Source: Nocardioidaceae bacterium
Lineage (GTDB): Bacteria; Actinomycetota; Actinomycetes; Propionibacteriales; Nocardioidaceae
Length of the DNA stretch: 64,000 bases
Assembly (NCBI GenBank): GCA_020636935.1
Contig: JACJWW010000004.1
Coordinates: 90,608 to 154,607 of the forward strand
Direction: 5' to 3'
Numbering within the stretch: the stretch's first letter is position 1; each line of letters begins with the position of its first letter. A program made the position numbers and the translations under genes. Below, piece by piece: positions 36,751 to 46,254 of the stretch. The notes below the pieces were generated by a model. The model was not told the DNA's origin. It searched no databases and saw nothing but the letters and a program-made list of their open reading frames with translations.

Positions 36751-38856
36751 GTGCCAATCGGGATCAGCGACGAGCACATCGAGTTGGCCACGGCAATCGG
36801 CAAGTGGGCGACGTCCGCGGCAGCGATCGAAGCAGTCAGGGCAGCAGAGGATGCACCCGGGGAGTTGCGAGGATGGCCTGCCATTGCGGCTGAGATGGGC
36901 CTGAGCGCGATCGCGCTTCCGGAGTCGGTGGGTGGTGGGGGCGGCCTGCTCGACCAGGCCGTTGCTACCGAGGCCGCCGCACGTGCGCTCGTGCCCGGCG
37001 AACTCCTGACCTCGACCATTGCCGGGCTGCTGATCGACGACCCGGGCTTGCAAGAGGGCGTGGCCGGGGGAGAGGTGGTCTTCGGACTAGGGCTGAGTCC
37101 CACGCTGCAACTGTCCGACAACGAGTTGAGCGGCACTGTCACTGCCGTCGCCGGTGCGCCATTGGCCACGCACCTGCTGCTGGGGTCTGACTCGGGTTGG
37201 TATGTCGTACCTGCAAATGCTGCTGAAATCACACCCGGAGTCAGTATGGACCTGTCGCGCACTATTGGCGCGGTGACATTGTCTGAGGTGCCTCTGGCTG
37301 ACCTGACGCCAGTGCCGTGCACCACTGAGCAGGTGCAGCAATTGGCGATCACCTTGGCCGCCGCTGAGGCATCGGGTGTTGCCCGCTGGTGTCTGGACAT
37401 CGCGGTCGAGTACGCCGGAGTACGCGAACAATTCGGAAAGAAGATCGGCTCCTTCCAGGCGATCAAGCACCTTTGCGCGGAGATGCTCGAGCTGAGCGAG
37501 TCTGCTACTGCTTCTGCCTGGGATGCCGCATTGGCCGCTACGGAAGGCCCAGAACAGGCCAGGTTTGCCGCCCTCAACGCCGGCGTGGTCGCCTTAGATG
37601 CCGCAGTGTCGGTGGCCAAGGGGTGTATCCAAGTACTTGGCGGGATTGGCTTCACCTTCGAGCACGATGCTCACCTGTACTTACGCCGCGCGATCTTCTT
37701 GCGGTCCTGGATTGGAGGGGTGACGCCCGCGGCCCGGGCGCTTGCCCAACTGGCTGCCACCGACGTACGACGTCACTCAACCGTCGACTTCGAGGGCGCT
37801 GACGCGGAGATTCGTGCTGAGGCGAGCCGAATCGCCGCTCGGATCTCTGCGCTGCCGGAGAGCGAGCGTCGCGCCGCGCTGGTGGAGACCGGCTACATCA
37901 CACCTCACTGGGCGAAGCCGTATGGCGTCGGTGCTTCTGCGATGGAACAGATCGTCATCGATGAGGAGCTGACTCGCGCGGGGGTTGGGAGAGTCGACCT
38001 GAAGATCGGTGGGTGGGCCGCGCCCACGATCCTGGAGCATGGCACTCCCGAACAGATCGAGAAGTTCGTCGGTCCGACCCTCAGCGGGGACATCATCTGG
38101 TGCCAGTTGTTCAGTGAGCCCGGTGCTGGCTCGGACTTGGCGTCGTTGCGCACCAAGGCCGTGCGCGATGGCAATGGTTGGCGTCTGACCGGGCAGAAGG
38201 TCTGGACTTCTCTGGCCAAGGAAGCCCACTGGGCGATCTGCTTGGCTCGCACCAGCACTGAAGGCAAGCCACACGCCGGGATCACCTACTTCCTCCTCGA
38301 CATGTCGAGCGAAGGGCTGGACATCCGCCCGTTGCGGGAGATGACCGGTGAAGCCCTGTTCAACGAGGTCTTCCTCGACAATGTCTTCGTGCCCGATGAA
38401 TGTGTCGTGGGAGAGGTCAACGGCGGCTGGAAGCTGACCCGAACCACGCTGGCAAATGAACGCATCGCCATGGGCGGGCATCGTTTGGGCGACTCCGTGG
38501 AGCGCGCGGTCACCCTCCTCGGTGGTGACCCGGTCAAGGAGGCTGAGGTCGGCAAGGCAGTTGCTTGGGCCACGACCACAAAACTGCTGAGCAATCGTGC
38601 CCTGATGCGCTCGCTCTTCGGGGCAGCTCCGGGAGCAGAATCAAGTGTGGGCAAGCTGGTGGGTGTGCGTAGTCGCCAAGACTCAGCTGAACTCGTGGTG
38701 AACCTGCTGGGTGACCGGGTCTTCTCTGGTGATGACCTGTCGACCGCTGCAGTTCACGAGCAATTGCTCACCCGTTGCTTGTCGATCGCAGGCGGCACTA
38801 CTCAGGTGTTGCGCAACGTAGCTGGCGAGCGAATCTTGGGTCTACCGCGAGGCTGA
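36751..38856 (+). CDS. fadE34: Two-domain acyl-CoA dehydrogenase, steroid side chain (FadE34-like)
   Basis: 701 residues from GTG 36751 with AGGAGGG just ahead; the frame is open further upstream but that part overlaps the divergent methyltransferase. Two acyl-CoA dehydrogenase modules in one chain: the N-terminal half (to about 365, with REQFGKKIGSFQAIKH and QVLGGIGFTFEHD) and the C-terminal half (QLFSEPGAGSDLASLRTKAV, GQKVWTS, LANERIAMGG). Length matches M. tuberculosis FadE34 (about 711), which adjoins kstR there and dehydrogenates the C24 steroid CoA. Preceded by a KstR-type site. Confidence 0.87.
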   Translation: MPIGISDEHIELATAIGKWATSAAAIEAVRAAEDAPGELRGWPAIAAEMGLSAIALPESVGGGGGLLDQAVATEAAARALVPGELLTSTIAGLLIDDPGLQEGVAGGEVVFGLGLSPTLQLSDNELSGTVTAVAGAPLATHLLLGSDSGWYVVPANAAEITPGVSMDLSRTIGAVTLSEVPLADLTPVPCTTEQVQQLAITLAAAEASGVARWCLDIAVEYAGVREQFGKKIGSFQAIKHLCAEMLELSESATASAWDAALAATEGPEQARFAALNAGVVALDAAVSVAKGCIQVLGGIGFTFEHDAHLYLRRAIFLRSWIGGVTPAARALAQLAATDVRRHSTVDFEGADAEIRAEASRIAARISALPESERRAALVETGYITPHWAKPYGVGASAMEQIVIDEELTRAGVGRVDLKIGGWAAPTILEHGTPEQIEKFVGPTLSGDIIWCQLFSEPGAGSDLASLRTKAVRDGNGWRLTGQKVWTSLAKEAHWAICLARTSTEGKPHAGITYFLLDMSSEGLDIRPLREMTGEALFNEVFLDNVFVPDECVVGEVNGGWKLTRTTLANERIAMGGHRLGDSVERAVTLLGGDPVKEAEVGKAVAWATTTKLLSNRALMRSLFGAAPGAESSVGKLVGVRSRQDSAELVVNLLGDRVFSGDDLSTAAVHEQLLTRCLSIAGGTTQVLRNVAGERILGLPRG

Positions 38857-38858
38857 GC

Positions 38859-40136
38859 TCAGGCTGATGCCGACGGCTCAGCCACTGAGGCAGCTGCTCG
38901 GGCGGGCTTTTGGTGGGTGGCTCGATGCCAACACAACCAGCGCTCCACCGCTTTGATCACGTGCCGACTGCGGATCGAGCCGAAGACCTCGAAGGCGTGC
39001 TGGGTGCCGGGAAGCTCCAGATAGGTGACCGTGTGCTTCGACACTTCTTTCAAACGAGCTACGAATGCGCGAGCCTGAGTGACCCGCACCAACGAGTCAT
39101 TCGCACCATGGATCACCAAGAAGTCCGGCTCGTCACCGTTGACGTGGTAGAGCGGTGAGGCTTGATAGAACGGCTCTGGGTCGGTCTTGGGATCCTTCTG
39201 GAAGACGCTCGGAGCAAAGAAGTCGTCACGGATGCCCTTTGAATAGGAGTCTCCGATGATGCCGGCGACGTCGTAGACGCCATAGAAGGGCACACACGCC
39301 TGCACGCTGGTGTCCACTTCTTCAAATCCGGGCTGATACATCGCATAACTGGGGGTGACTGCGGCGAGCGATGACAGGTGGCCTCCGGCTGACCCTCCCG
39401 TGATCACGACGTACGCCGGATCGCCGCCGTATTCGTGAATGTTTTGCTTCACCCATGCGATGGCACGCTTGACGTCGATGATCTGTGCCGGGAAGGGGTG
39501 CTTGGGGGCCAGGCGGTAGTTGACCGAAACACAGATCCAGCCACGTTTAGCCATGGCATTCATCAAGAGCAGGCCTTGCTGGCCCTTGTCGCCGATCACC
39601 CAGCCGCCACCATGGACTTGGATCAGCACTGGTGCATCCTTGAGCTCGACACCCTTGGGGCGATAGATGTCAAGGCGAGCCCGGCTGCCTCCGATGCGGT
39701 AGTTGACATCTTTGATGACCTCGACCTCGGACTCGATCATCTTGAAGGGGCGCATCACCTGCAGCGGGGAGCTGCCCTTGTCGCTGAAGGTCTGGTCATC
39801 TACCTCATCGAGATAGTCAGGGCCGAGTGCCTCACGAATACCTGCCTTGGTCTGCTCGCCGGCGTCGTGCGCCTGCTTGATCATCTGACCCAATGCAGCA
39901 GCGGCAACCATCGCAGCGCCAACACCGACAACGCTGATGTCGCCGGTCTTTCGATGGCGGAGCAGGTGCTGAGCGGTGTCGGCGATGCCAAGAGCGAGCA
40001 TCTGTGGTGCCAACTCGAGTGTCGGCCAACCCATCGCGAATGCCGGGATGCTGCCGATCCGATTTTGGCTCGGCTTCAGGGCGTTGGCTGTCAGGGCAGC
40101 CATGAGGATTTGGCGATTGCGATAGTTGAACAGCAT
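38859..40136 (-). CDS. Alpha/beta hydrolase, HSL-type esterase/lipase
   Basis: 425 residues. Oxyanion-hole HGGGW (175-179) and nucleophile Ser249 in GGSAGGH place it in the hormone-sensitive lipase group; the acid is likely in HGANDSLV and the histidine in GTQHAFE. The N-terminal 120 residues form a lid/extra domain with hydrophobic stretches, as in mycobacterial Lip proteins. It could hydrolyse sterol or acyl esters. Divergent from the WS/DGAT gene by about 74 bases and convergent with fadE34 (2-base gap). Confidence 0.85.
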   Translation of the reverse strand: MLFNYRNRQILMAALTANALKPSQNRIGSIPAFAMGWPTLELAPQMLALGIADTAQHLLRHRKTGDISVVGVGAAMVAAAALGQMIKQAHDAGEQTKAGIREALGPDYLDEVDDQTFSDKGSSPLQVMRPFKMIESEVEVIKDVNYRIGGSRARLDIYRPKGVELKDAPVLIQVHGGGWVIGDKGQQGLLLMNAMAKRGWICVSVNYRLAPKHPFPAQIIDVKRAIAWVKQNIHEYGGDPAYVVITGGSAGGHLSSLAAVTPSYAMYQPGFEEVDTSVQACVPFYGVYDVAGIIGDSYSKGIRDDFFAPSVFQKDPKTDPEPFYQASPLYHVNGDEPDFLVIHGANDSLVRVTQARAFVARLKEVSKHTVTYLELPGTQHAFEVFGSIRSRHVIKAVERWLCWHRATHQKPARAAASVAEPSASA

Positions 40137-40210
40137 GTTCCCGAGCCTACTCGGTGTTAGTCACGCCCCAACTTCTAGCCAGCCCCAGATTTGAGTGATT
40201 TGATGGCTTG

Positions 40211-41629
40211 GTGCAGCGGCTCAGTGGACTTGACGCCAGTTTCTTGTATCTGGAGACCAACGAACAATTGATGCATGTCTGTGCCTTGCTGCTGATCGAC
40301 CCCGAGACGATGCCCCAGGGCTATGACTTCGAAGATCTCAAGCATCGACTTGGCGAGATCACCAGTCACATAAATGTCTTCCGCAGACGCCTCAAGCACG
40401 TGCCGCTCGACATCGATCACCCGGTTTGGGTCAACGATGAGAAATTCGACATCGACCAGCATGTCCATCGGTTCGGGCTGCCGAGCCCAGGTGATCGCGA
40501 CGCTTTGGCGGAGCTGTGCGGGCATCTCGCCGGCATTCCACTGGCTCGTTCGAGGGCGATGTGGGAGATCTACATAATCGAGGGTCTAGATGATGGGCGG
40601 ATTGGTGTCTTCCTGAAGATGCATCACGCTTCCATAGACGGCATCTCGGGAGCCAATGTGCTCACGTCGATGTGCTCGTTGGCTCCGGGTGACCCACCAA
40701 TGGCTGCGGAGGATTCTCATCTTCCGTTGGGCATGCCCTCCGACTGGGATCTTCTTTTCCGAGGGTTGTTGACACGTGCGTTGACGCCGTGGCGGATGAT
40801 GCGTCTGCTCGGACCCGCATACGGGGTGGTCGCCGACACGGTCACGAGGGTACGGGAGGGGACGTCGATGGCGGCGCCGTTGAGGGCGCCACGGACCTCC
40901 TTCAATGGCACCATCACGGGGCACCGCTCGGTGGCCTTTGCCGACTTGCCCTTGGCTGACATCAAGGCGATCAAGAACTCCGTTGAAGGAGTGACCGTCA
41001 ATGACGTGATCTTGAGTTTGGTTGGTGGGTCCGTACGCCGCTACCTCGACGAGCGCGGCGAACTGCCCGACACCTCCCTGCTCGCCGCGGTGCCGGTGGC
41101 GATCACAGATGCGAAGGCCCGCGGGGCCAACCACGTGACCGCGCTATTCACCAAGCTCTACACCAATATCTCTGACCCGATGGAGCGCCTGCTCGCATTA
41201 TCGGCCTCAAGCACTCACGCAAAGGCCCATCAGAAGGCGATTCCGCCGACAGCCCTGCAGGAGTGGGCTGAGTTTGCAGCCCCCAGGATGTTCAGCTTGG
41301 CAGGGCGAGTGATCTCCGGGCTGAAAGTCGTCGATGAAGGTCCGGTGATCCACAACCTGGTGACCTCAAATGTGCCGGGTGCCCCGGTGCCGGTTTACTT
41401 CATGGGGGCCAAGATTGATGCCCTGTATCCATTCGGGCCGATCATGCACGGAGCGGGCGTCAACATCACCGTCGTCTCCACGGCGGGCGTGATGCACGTC
41501 GGGCTGATTGCTTGCGCTGAGATGATGAGACATCCCTTTGACCTGACCAAACAATTCAGGGCCGAGCTCGACGCCTTGGTTGAGCAACTCCCCGAGGCAC
41601 CACGCAAGCGGCGACTCGGCGGAGCCTGA
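40211..41629 (+). CDS. Wax ester synthase / diacylglycerol acyltransferase (WS/DGAT)
   Basis: 472 residues. The N-terminus (QRLSGLDASFLYLET) and the active-site HHASIDG (His138, His139, Asp143, Gly144) identify the family, with the C-terminal DUF1298 region (NLVTSNVPGAPVPVYFMGAK) complete. It esterifies acyl-CoA with diacylglycerol or fatty alcohols, giving storage lipids. GTG 40211 is preferred as the start because the conserved sequence begins there; a TTG precedes it by one codon. Sterol-grown actinobacteria often store triacylglycerol, which fits the location. Confidence 0.9.
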   Translation: MQRLSGLDASFLYLETNEQLMHVCALLLIDPETMPQGYDFEDLKHRLGEITSHINVFRRRLKHVPLDIDHPVWVNDEKFDIDQHVHRFGLPSPGDRDALAELCGHLAGIPLARSRAMWEIYIIEGLDDGRIGVFLKMHHASIDGISGANVLTSMCSLAPGDPPMAAEDSHLPLGMPSDWDLLFRGLLTRALTPWRMMRLLGPAYGVVADTVTRVREGTSMAAPLRAPRTSFNGTITGHRSVAFADLPLADIKAIKNSVEGVTVNDVILSLVGGSVRRYLDERGELPDTSLLAAVPVAITDAKARGANHVTALFTKLYTNISDPMERLLALSASSTHAKAHQKAIPPTALQEWAEFAAPRMFSLAGRVISGLKVVDEGPVIHNLVTSNVPGAPVPVYFMGAKIDALYPFGPIMHGAGVNITVVSTAGVMHVGLIACAEMMRHPFDLTKQFRAELDALVEQLPEAPRKRRLGGA

Positions 41630-41635
41630 GCTAGC

Positions 41636-42619
41636 TCAAGCCGGCCTCACCTTTTGCTTGGCGACGGACTTCTTCTTGACGACCTGCTTGCGCTTCTGGT
41701 CGTTGATGCGAGCCTGGGTGACATTGACGGCTTCGACGAAGACCGGCACGAATCGCTCAGACTCCATCACGCAGCCGGCATGTCCGGTGTGCGCTTCATG
41801 AATGGTCGCGCCCGGGATCCTGCCAGCTAGGTCGAGTTGCCTGCTGGTCGGGATCACTTTGTCTTTCGTGGTGACCACCACTGCCACGGGTACGTCGATC
41901 CGGTTTAGCCACGGGGTGCTGTGATGGCGCCCCAAGGACGCCACGGCCTGACCGATGGCCCATGGGCTGGTGCTGCGCCATTCGTCGATGGCCCATTCGG
42001 AGATGTCGCCTTGGGCCTTGCCCAAGTCGAGCACCTTCATCGCCGTGCGACCGGCTTGGTCAAGGACCTTGGCCTTGGACAGGGCACGCATCGCGCCACC
42101 GCCCAACTCCATGCTCGCGTGGAAGAATCGCTCTTGCAGGTTGTTGCGGAAGTGGCCGGTAGTGGCGCCGAGCACCAAGCCACCAATCCAATCAGGATGC
42201 TGGCGCCAGACCCGCTGCGCGATGATCGAGCCCATCGAGTAGCCGGCGATGATGGGCTTGTCGAGTTCCAGTTCCTGGATCACCGCGGCCACGTCATCTG
42301 CGCAGTCATGGATCGAGAAGTGCTCGCTGATGATGCCGCGGCCGTGCCACCTCTGGTCGAAGATGACCACGCGATAGCGCTGCCTGAGTTGCTCGATGCA
42401 GGTGAACCAAGTCAGCATGCCGGTGCAACCCACAGCATGCAACAACACGATCGCAGGTGCGTCTGGTGTCGGGCCGGGGATATCGGTCAGCCAAGTGCGA
42501 CCTCGACGCGGGATGTCGAACCAGCGCCCTTCAGGGATTTCGACATACGGGATGTGTGCCGCGTCGCGGATTTTGCGGCGAGCCTTGCTGCCAAGACCGG
42601 CAATCAAATCTTTGGTCAT
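41636..42619 (-). CDS. Alpha/beta hydrolase
   Basis: 327 residues. Nucleophile elbow GYSMG (Ser128), LLHAVGCTGMLTWF as the oxyanion region, and HTGHAGC with the catalytic histidine near the C-terminus. The tail is Lys-rich (KKKSVAKQK). It resembles many small actinobacterial hydrolases of unknown substrate. Convergent with WS/DGAT and divergent from the ChsE fusion gene; the KstR-type site at 42688 lies 69 bases upstream of its start, so it may belong to the KstR regulon. Confidence 0.85.
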   Translation of the reverse strand: MTKDLIAGLGSKARRKIRDAAHIPYVEIPEGRWFDIPRRGRTWLTDIPGPTPDAPAIVLLHAVGCTGMLTWFTCIEQLRQRYRVVIFDQRWHGRGIISEHFSIHDCADDVAAVIQELELDKPIIAGYSMGSIIAQRVWRQHPDWIGGLVLGATTGHFRNNLQERFFHASMELGGGAMRALSKAKVLDQAGRTAMKVLDLGKAQGDISEWAIDEWRSTSPWAIGQAVASLGRHHSTPWLNRIDVPVAVVVTTKDKVIPTSRQLDLAGRIPGATIHEAHTGHAGCVMESERFVPVFVEAVNVTQARINDQKRKQVVKKKSVAKQKVRPA

Positions 42620-42687
42620 GATCCTCGATTCCCCTTAACGCAGTGGGAGCCTACCGTTGTTGTCGTCAACGGACTCTGTCTCTAGAC

Positions 42688-42701
42688 TAGAACACGTTTC
42701 A
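42688..42701. promoter_or_regulatory. KstR-type operator upstream of the side-chain (chsE-chsH-ltp2) operon
   Basis: TAGAACACGTTTCA fully matches TnnAACnnGTTnnA. It lies 27 bases before the ChsE fusion start and 69 bases from the divergent hydrolase. Confidence 0.75.
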
Positions 42702-42728
42702 GTTATCTTCACGGAAAGGCCCCTCTGA

Positions 42729-44957
42729 GTGAGTAACGATCCAAGCCTGGACGAAGCACGCGAGCTCGCCGAAGAGATTAGATCAGTGATGATCGACGTC
42801 CTCGACAAGGGGGCCGAAGGTCAACGAGGCACGTGGGGCGCGCTTGCTGAGGCGGGCCTCCTGGCGATGGCTGCTCCAGAGGACTTCGGTGGCTCTGGGC
42901 TCGGCGTGCGTGAAGTCGGCGTGTTGCTGCACGAGGCCGGCCTGCGCGCGAGTGACCTCCCGATCTGGGAGACGCTGGTTTGTGGGCAGTTGACCATCGC
43001 CAAGCATGGGTCCGATGAGCTGAAGCAGGACCTGTTGGCCAAGCTCACGTCCGGCGAGCTCATGATCAGCCCGGCCCTGGCTGAGCCAGGTAATGCCCTT
43101 CCCGAGACGCCCGTCACCTCCTTCGACGGCGAGCGGTTGAGCGGTCACAAGATCTCGGTGCGCAAGTACGACACCGATTCCCTCATGCTGGTCACTGCGG
43201 CGGGGCAACAAGGGCCGGTCGTGGTGCTGGTTGAGCCAGACGCCGATGGCGTGTCCATCCAAGACATGTCCAACTCTCGTGGCGGAGCCGTGGCCTCAGT
43301 CACCTTTGCCGATGCACCGGTGGTCGGTGTACTTGATGAAGGTGCAGCACAGACGCTGCGGCGCAATGCTGCTGCGGGCTTGGTGCTGTGGGGCGCTGGT
43401 GTGCTGGCTGGTGCCCGTGACCTGACCGCGGGATATATCAAGGAGCGTCGCCAGTTTGGACGGAGCTTGGCGGAGTTTCAAGCCGTGGCCATGCAGATGG
43501 CTGATGTCTATGTCGACTCGCGCATGGTTTCGCTGGCAGCTGAGGAAGTAGCTCGCCGGATCGCCGACGGCCAGTTGGTCAGCTCCGACTTGGCGGTGGC
43601 CAGCTATTGGTTCTGTGAGAAGGCGCCTAAGGCCCTTCAGACCTGCCACCACCTCCATGGTGGATTCGGGGTCGACGAGACCTACGCATTGCCGGCGTAC
43701 TTCGCCACCATCAAGGACATCGCAGTCGCTCTGGGTGGGGCTGATCAGACCCTTCAGGCCGTGCCTGTGGGGGAGGGCGAGGAGAAGAATCTTGAGCTGA
43801 CCCCGGCCCAACGGGAGTTCAAGGCTGAGGCGCGAGCCTATTTCCACTCACTGGTCACCCCTGAGCAACGCCTGGAGTTGATGACCGATCGCCACGGCAA
43901 GGCCTATCACGACATCATCAAGAAGATGGGCCGTGATGGCTGGATGGGCGTCGGCTGGCCCACTGAGTACGGCGGCAAGGGCTTGGGTGGCATCGAGCAA
44001 CAGATCTTTGCCAATGAAGCTGCGCATGCTGATGTGCATCTGCCCAGCGTGACCTTGCAGACGGTCGGACCGACCTTGCAGTCATTTGGCACCGACAAGC
44101 AAAAGGACATGTTCCTCAAGGACATCCTCGCCGGTGATGTGCACTTTGCGATCGGCTATTCAGAGCCCGATGCCGGCACCGACTTGGCGTCACTTCGGGC
44201 TTCGGCCAAGCGCGATGGAGACCACTACATCGTCAATGGTCAGAAGATGTGGACGACAGGTGGGCATGCGGCCGACTATGTCTGGTTGGCAGTGCGCACA
44301 GATCCTGATGCACCCAAGCACAAGGGCATCTCCGTGCTGATCATGGACACCAAGGATCCCGGCTACACCCACACCCCGATCATCACTTCCGATGGCTCAC
44401 ACCACGTCAACGCGACCTACTACAACGATGTGCGGGTGCCGGTCGACATGCTGGTGGGCAAGGAGAACGAAGGCTGGAAGCTGATCACCACCCAGCTCAA
44501 CCACGAGCGGGTCATGCTGGGCCCAGCCGGTCGGATTGAAGGCCTGCGCGACATGGTCGTGGCTTGGGCCAGCGACAAGACCACCCCAGCAGGTGGCGCA
44601 GTACTCGATGAGCCGAGCGTGCAGGCAATCCTTGGCTACGCGACCGCGGCCTTTCGGGTCAACGAGTTGCTCAACTGGCAGGTCGCAGGCTCTGGTGCCA
44701 CTGGTGCTGAAGCAGTCGCTGACTCCAGTGCCTCGAAGGTCTTCGCCTCCCATGAGATCCAGCGGATTGGTTTGGAGTTGGAGCGCATCGTCACGACGTA
44801 CGGCGATCCCAGCGACCCCGAGACCGCCCGTCTGCTCCACTACCTCGATGCCACCTCGAAGCGCAATCTGGTGTTGACCTTCGGCGGTGGGGTCAATGAA
44901 GTGCAACGCGAGCTGATCTGCATGTTTGGCCTCAATCTCCCGAAGGTGCCCCGATGA
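42729..44957 (+). CDS. Fused ChsE1-ChsE2 acyl-CoA dehydrogenase (FadE28-FadE29 in one chain)
   Basis: 742 residues, GTG start. Residues 1 to about 340 resemble M. tuberculosis FadE28/ChsE1 (LAEPGNALPETPVTSF, RRQFGRSLAEFQAVA, CHHLHGGFGVDETYALPAYFATIKD). Residues from about 355 resemble FadE29/ChsE2 (GYSEPDAGTDLASLRA, GQKMWTTGGHAADYVW, QLNHERVMLGP). A short Gly/Glu-rich linker joins them. In mycobacteria these are two genes forming an alpha2-beta2 enzyme that dehydrogenates 3-oxo-4-pregnene-20-carboxyl-CoA; here they form one polypeptide. It begins the four-gene operon continued by ChsH2, ChsH1 and Ltp2. Confidence 0.85.
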   Translation: MSNDPSLDEARELAEEIRSVMIDVLDKGAEGQRGTWGALAEAGLLAMAAPEDFGGSGLGVREVGVLLHEAGLRASDLPIWETLVCGQLTIAKHGSDELKQDLLAKLTSGELMISPALAEPGNALPETPVTSFDGERLSGHKISVRKYDTDSLMLVTAAGQQGPVVVLVEPDADGVSIQDMSNSRGGAVASVTFADAPVVGVLDEGAAQTLRRNAAAGLVLWGAGVLAGARDLTAGYIKERRQFGRSLAEFQAVAMQMADVYVDSRMVSLAAEEVARRIADGQLVSSDLAVASYWFCEKAPKALQTCHHLHGGFGVDETYALPAYFATIKDIAVALGGADQTLQAVPVGEGEEKNLELTPAQREFKAEARAYFHSLVTPEQRLELMTDRHGKAYHDIIKKMGRDGWMGVGWPTEYGGKGLGGIEQQIFANEAAHADVHLPSVTLQTVGPTLQSFGTDKQKDMFLKDILAGDVHFAIGYSEPDAGTDLASLRASAKRDGDHYIVNGQKMWTTGGHAADYVWLAVRTDPDAPKHKGISVLIMDTKDPGYTHTPIITSDGSHHVNATYYNDVRVPVDMLVGKENEGWKLITTQLNHERVMLGPAGRIEGLRDMVVAWASDKTTPAGGAVLDEPSVQAILGYATAAFRVNELLNWQVAGSGATGAEAVADSSASKVFASHEIQRIGLELERIVTTYGDPSDPETARLLHYLDATSKRNLVLTFGGGVNEVQRELICMFGLNLPKVPR

Positions 44958-45862
44958 GCGATCCGATCACTGAGCAGGTCAAGGACCATGACTGGATCAT
45001 GGCCCGCGCCGAAGAGTTCAAGGCGATGGGGGAGACCGAGCCGAGGCTGGCTCGTGACCCGGTCAACCAGCCCATGATCAACAACTGGGTGGAGGCCATT
45101 GGGCATCAGGACCCTCGGTTTGCCGACGGAATGGCGCCACCAGCCATGGCGCAGGTCTGGACGATGTATGGTCTCGATCCCACACGGCCAGCCAAGGATC
45201 CGCTCCACGGCACCATGCAAATGTTGGACTCCGCTGGCTTCACCTCTGTGCTGGGCACCAACTGTGACCAGGTCTACAAGCGAGCACTGAAGGTGGGCGA
45301 GCAGGTCACGATCACCTCCAAGCTCGACTCCGTAGTTGGGCCGAAGAAGACCGGTGTTGGCGAAGGCTATTTCGTGACCACCGTCAACACCTGGCGGGTC
45401 GGTGACGAAGAGGTGGCCACCATGCTCTTCCGCGTGTTGAAGTTCAAGCCTGCGGCACGGGCCCCGAAGGTCGACAAGTCAAAGACCATCCGTCCGATGC
45501 GCAATCGGGACACCGAGTTCTTCTGGGAGGGCACCAAGCAAGGTGAGATTCGGATCAGCAAGTGCAATGCCTGTGGTGAGCTCAGGCATCCACCAGGGCC
45601 GATGTGCCCGGTCTGCCATGCGGCAGATCGTGGTTATGTGGTGGCCTCTGGCAAAGGCACGATCTATTCCTTCCTAACTCACCACGCACCACAACTGCCG
45701 GGCAAGGAGTTGCCCCTTCAACTGGGGCTGATCGAACTGCCCGAAGGCATCCGGATGGTCGGCGAGCTGATCGGTGAGGATCCAGCCATCGGTGATGAGG
45801 TCGATGCGACCTACGAGAAGATCGACGACGACACCACGCTTGTCTATTGGAGGAAGTCATGA
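44954..45862 (+). CDS. chsH2: ChsH2: MaoC-like plus DUF35 zinc-ribbon/OB protein (steroid enoyl-CoA hydratase subunit)
   Basis: 302 residues; the start overlaps the previous stop (ATGA). The N-terminal 155 residues form a MaoC-like hotdog lacking the catalytic signature. From about residue 200 a zinc ribbon (CNACGELRHPPGPMCPVCHA) and OB fold (DUF35) follow. This matches Rv3542c (about 311 residues), which combines with ChsH1 to hydrate the 17-side-chain enoyl-CoA, while the DUF35 part associates with the aldolase Ltp2. Confidence 0.88.
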   Translation: MSDPITEQVKDHDWIMARAEEFKAMGETEPRLARDPVNQPMINNWVEAIGHQDPRFADGMAPPAMAQVWTMYGLDPTRPAKDPLHGTMQMLDSAGFTSVLGTNCDQVYKRALKVGEQVTITSKLDSVVGPKKTGVGEGYFVTTVNTWRVGDEEVATMLFRVLKFKPAARAPKVDKSKTIRPMRNRDTEFFWEGTKQGEIRISKCNACGELRHPPGPMCPVCHAADRGYVVASGKGTIYSFLTHHAPQLPGKELPLQLGLIELPEGIRMVGELIGEDPAIGDEVDATYEKIDDDTTLVYWRKS

Positions 45863-46254
45863 ACCCCGGGGACCAGATTCCTGAGTGGAAGCTCCCGATC
45901 ACCCCGACTCTGGTGGTATCCACTGCGTTGGCGACACGTGACTTCCAAGACGTGCACCATGATCGTGACCTGGCAGTCAAGCGTGGCTCTAAGGACATCT
46001 TCCTCAATATCTTGACCACCACAGGTCTGGTGCAGCGCTATGTCGGTGAATGGGCCAGCAAGCAAGTGGGGGAGCGCTATCAAGTGCTCGAATGTGCGCT
46101 TCGACTTGGCGCCCCTGCCTATCCCTACGACGAGCTGTCCTTCACCGGCACGGTCAAGGAGATTGAGGGGGACGCGCTGACAATCGACGTCGTGGGTGCG
46201 GTATCCCTCGGCAATCACGTCAACGCCACTGTGAAGATCGCGAGGAACGCATGA
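45859..46254 (+). CDS. chsH1: ChsH1: MaoC-like steroid enoyl-CoA hydratase catalytic subunit
   Basis: 131 residues from ATG 45859 (ATGA overlap with chsH2, GGAGGAAG just before). A single hotdog. Asp28 and His33 in RDFQDVHHD are at the catalytic spacing seen in Rv3541c (Asp29/His34). Pairs with ChsH2 to hydrate 3-oxo-4,17-pregnadiene-20-carboxyl-CoA. Size agrees with Rv3541c (about 129). Confidence 0.88.
   Translation: MNPGDQIPEWKLPITPTLVVSTALATRDFQDVHHDRDLAVKRGSKDIFLNILTTTGLVQRYVGEWASKQVGERYQVLECALRLGAPAYPYDELSFTGTVKEIEGDALTIDVVGAVSLGNHVNATVKIARNA

Noticed and set aside
41627..41638. TGAGCTAGCTCA palindrome between convergent stops (similarly CTGAGCTCAG at 38853-38862)
   Set aside because: Largely a consequence of TGA and TCA facing each other at convergent gene ends; too short to claim as terminators or sites.
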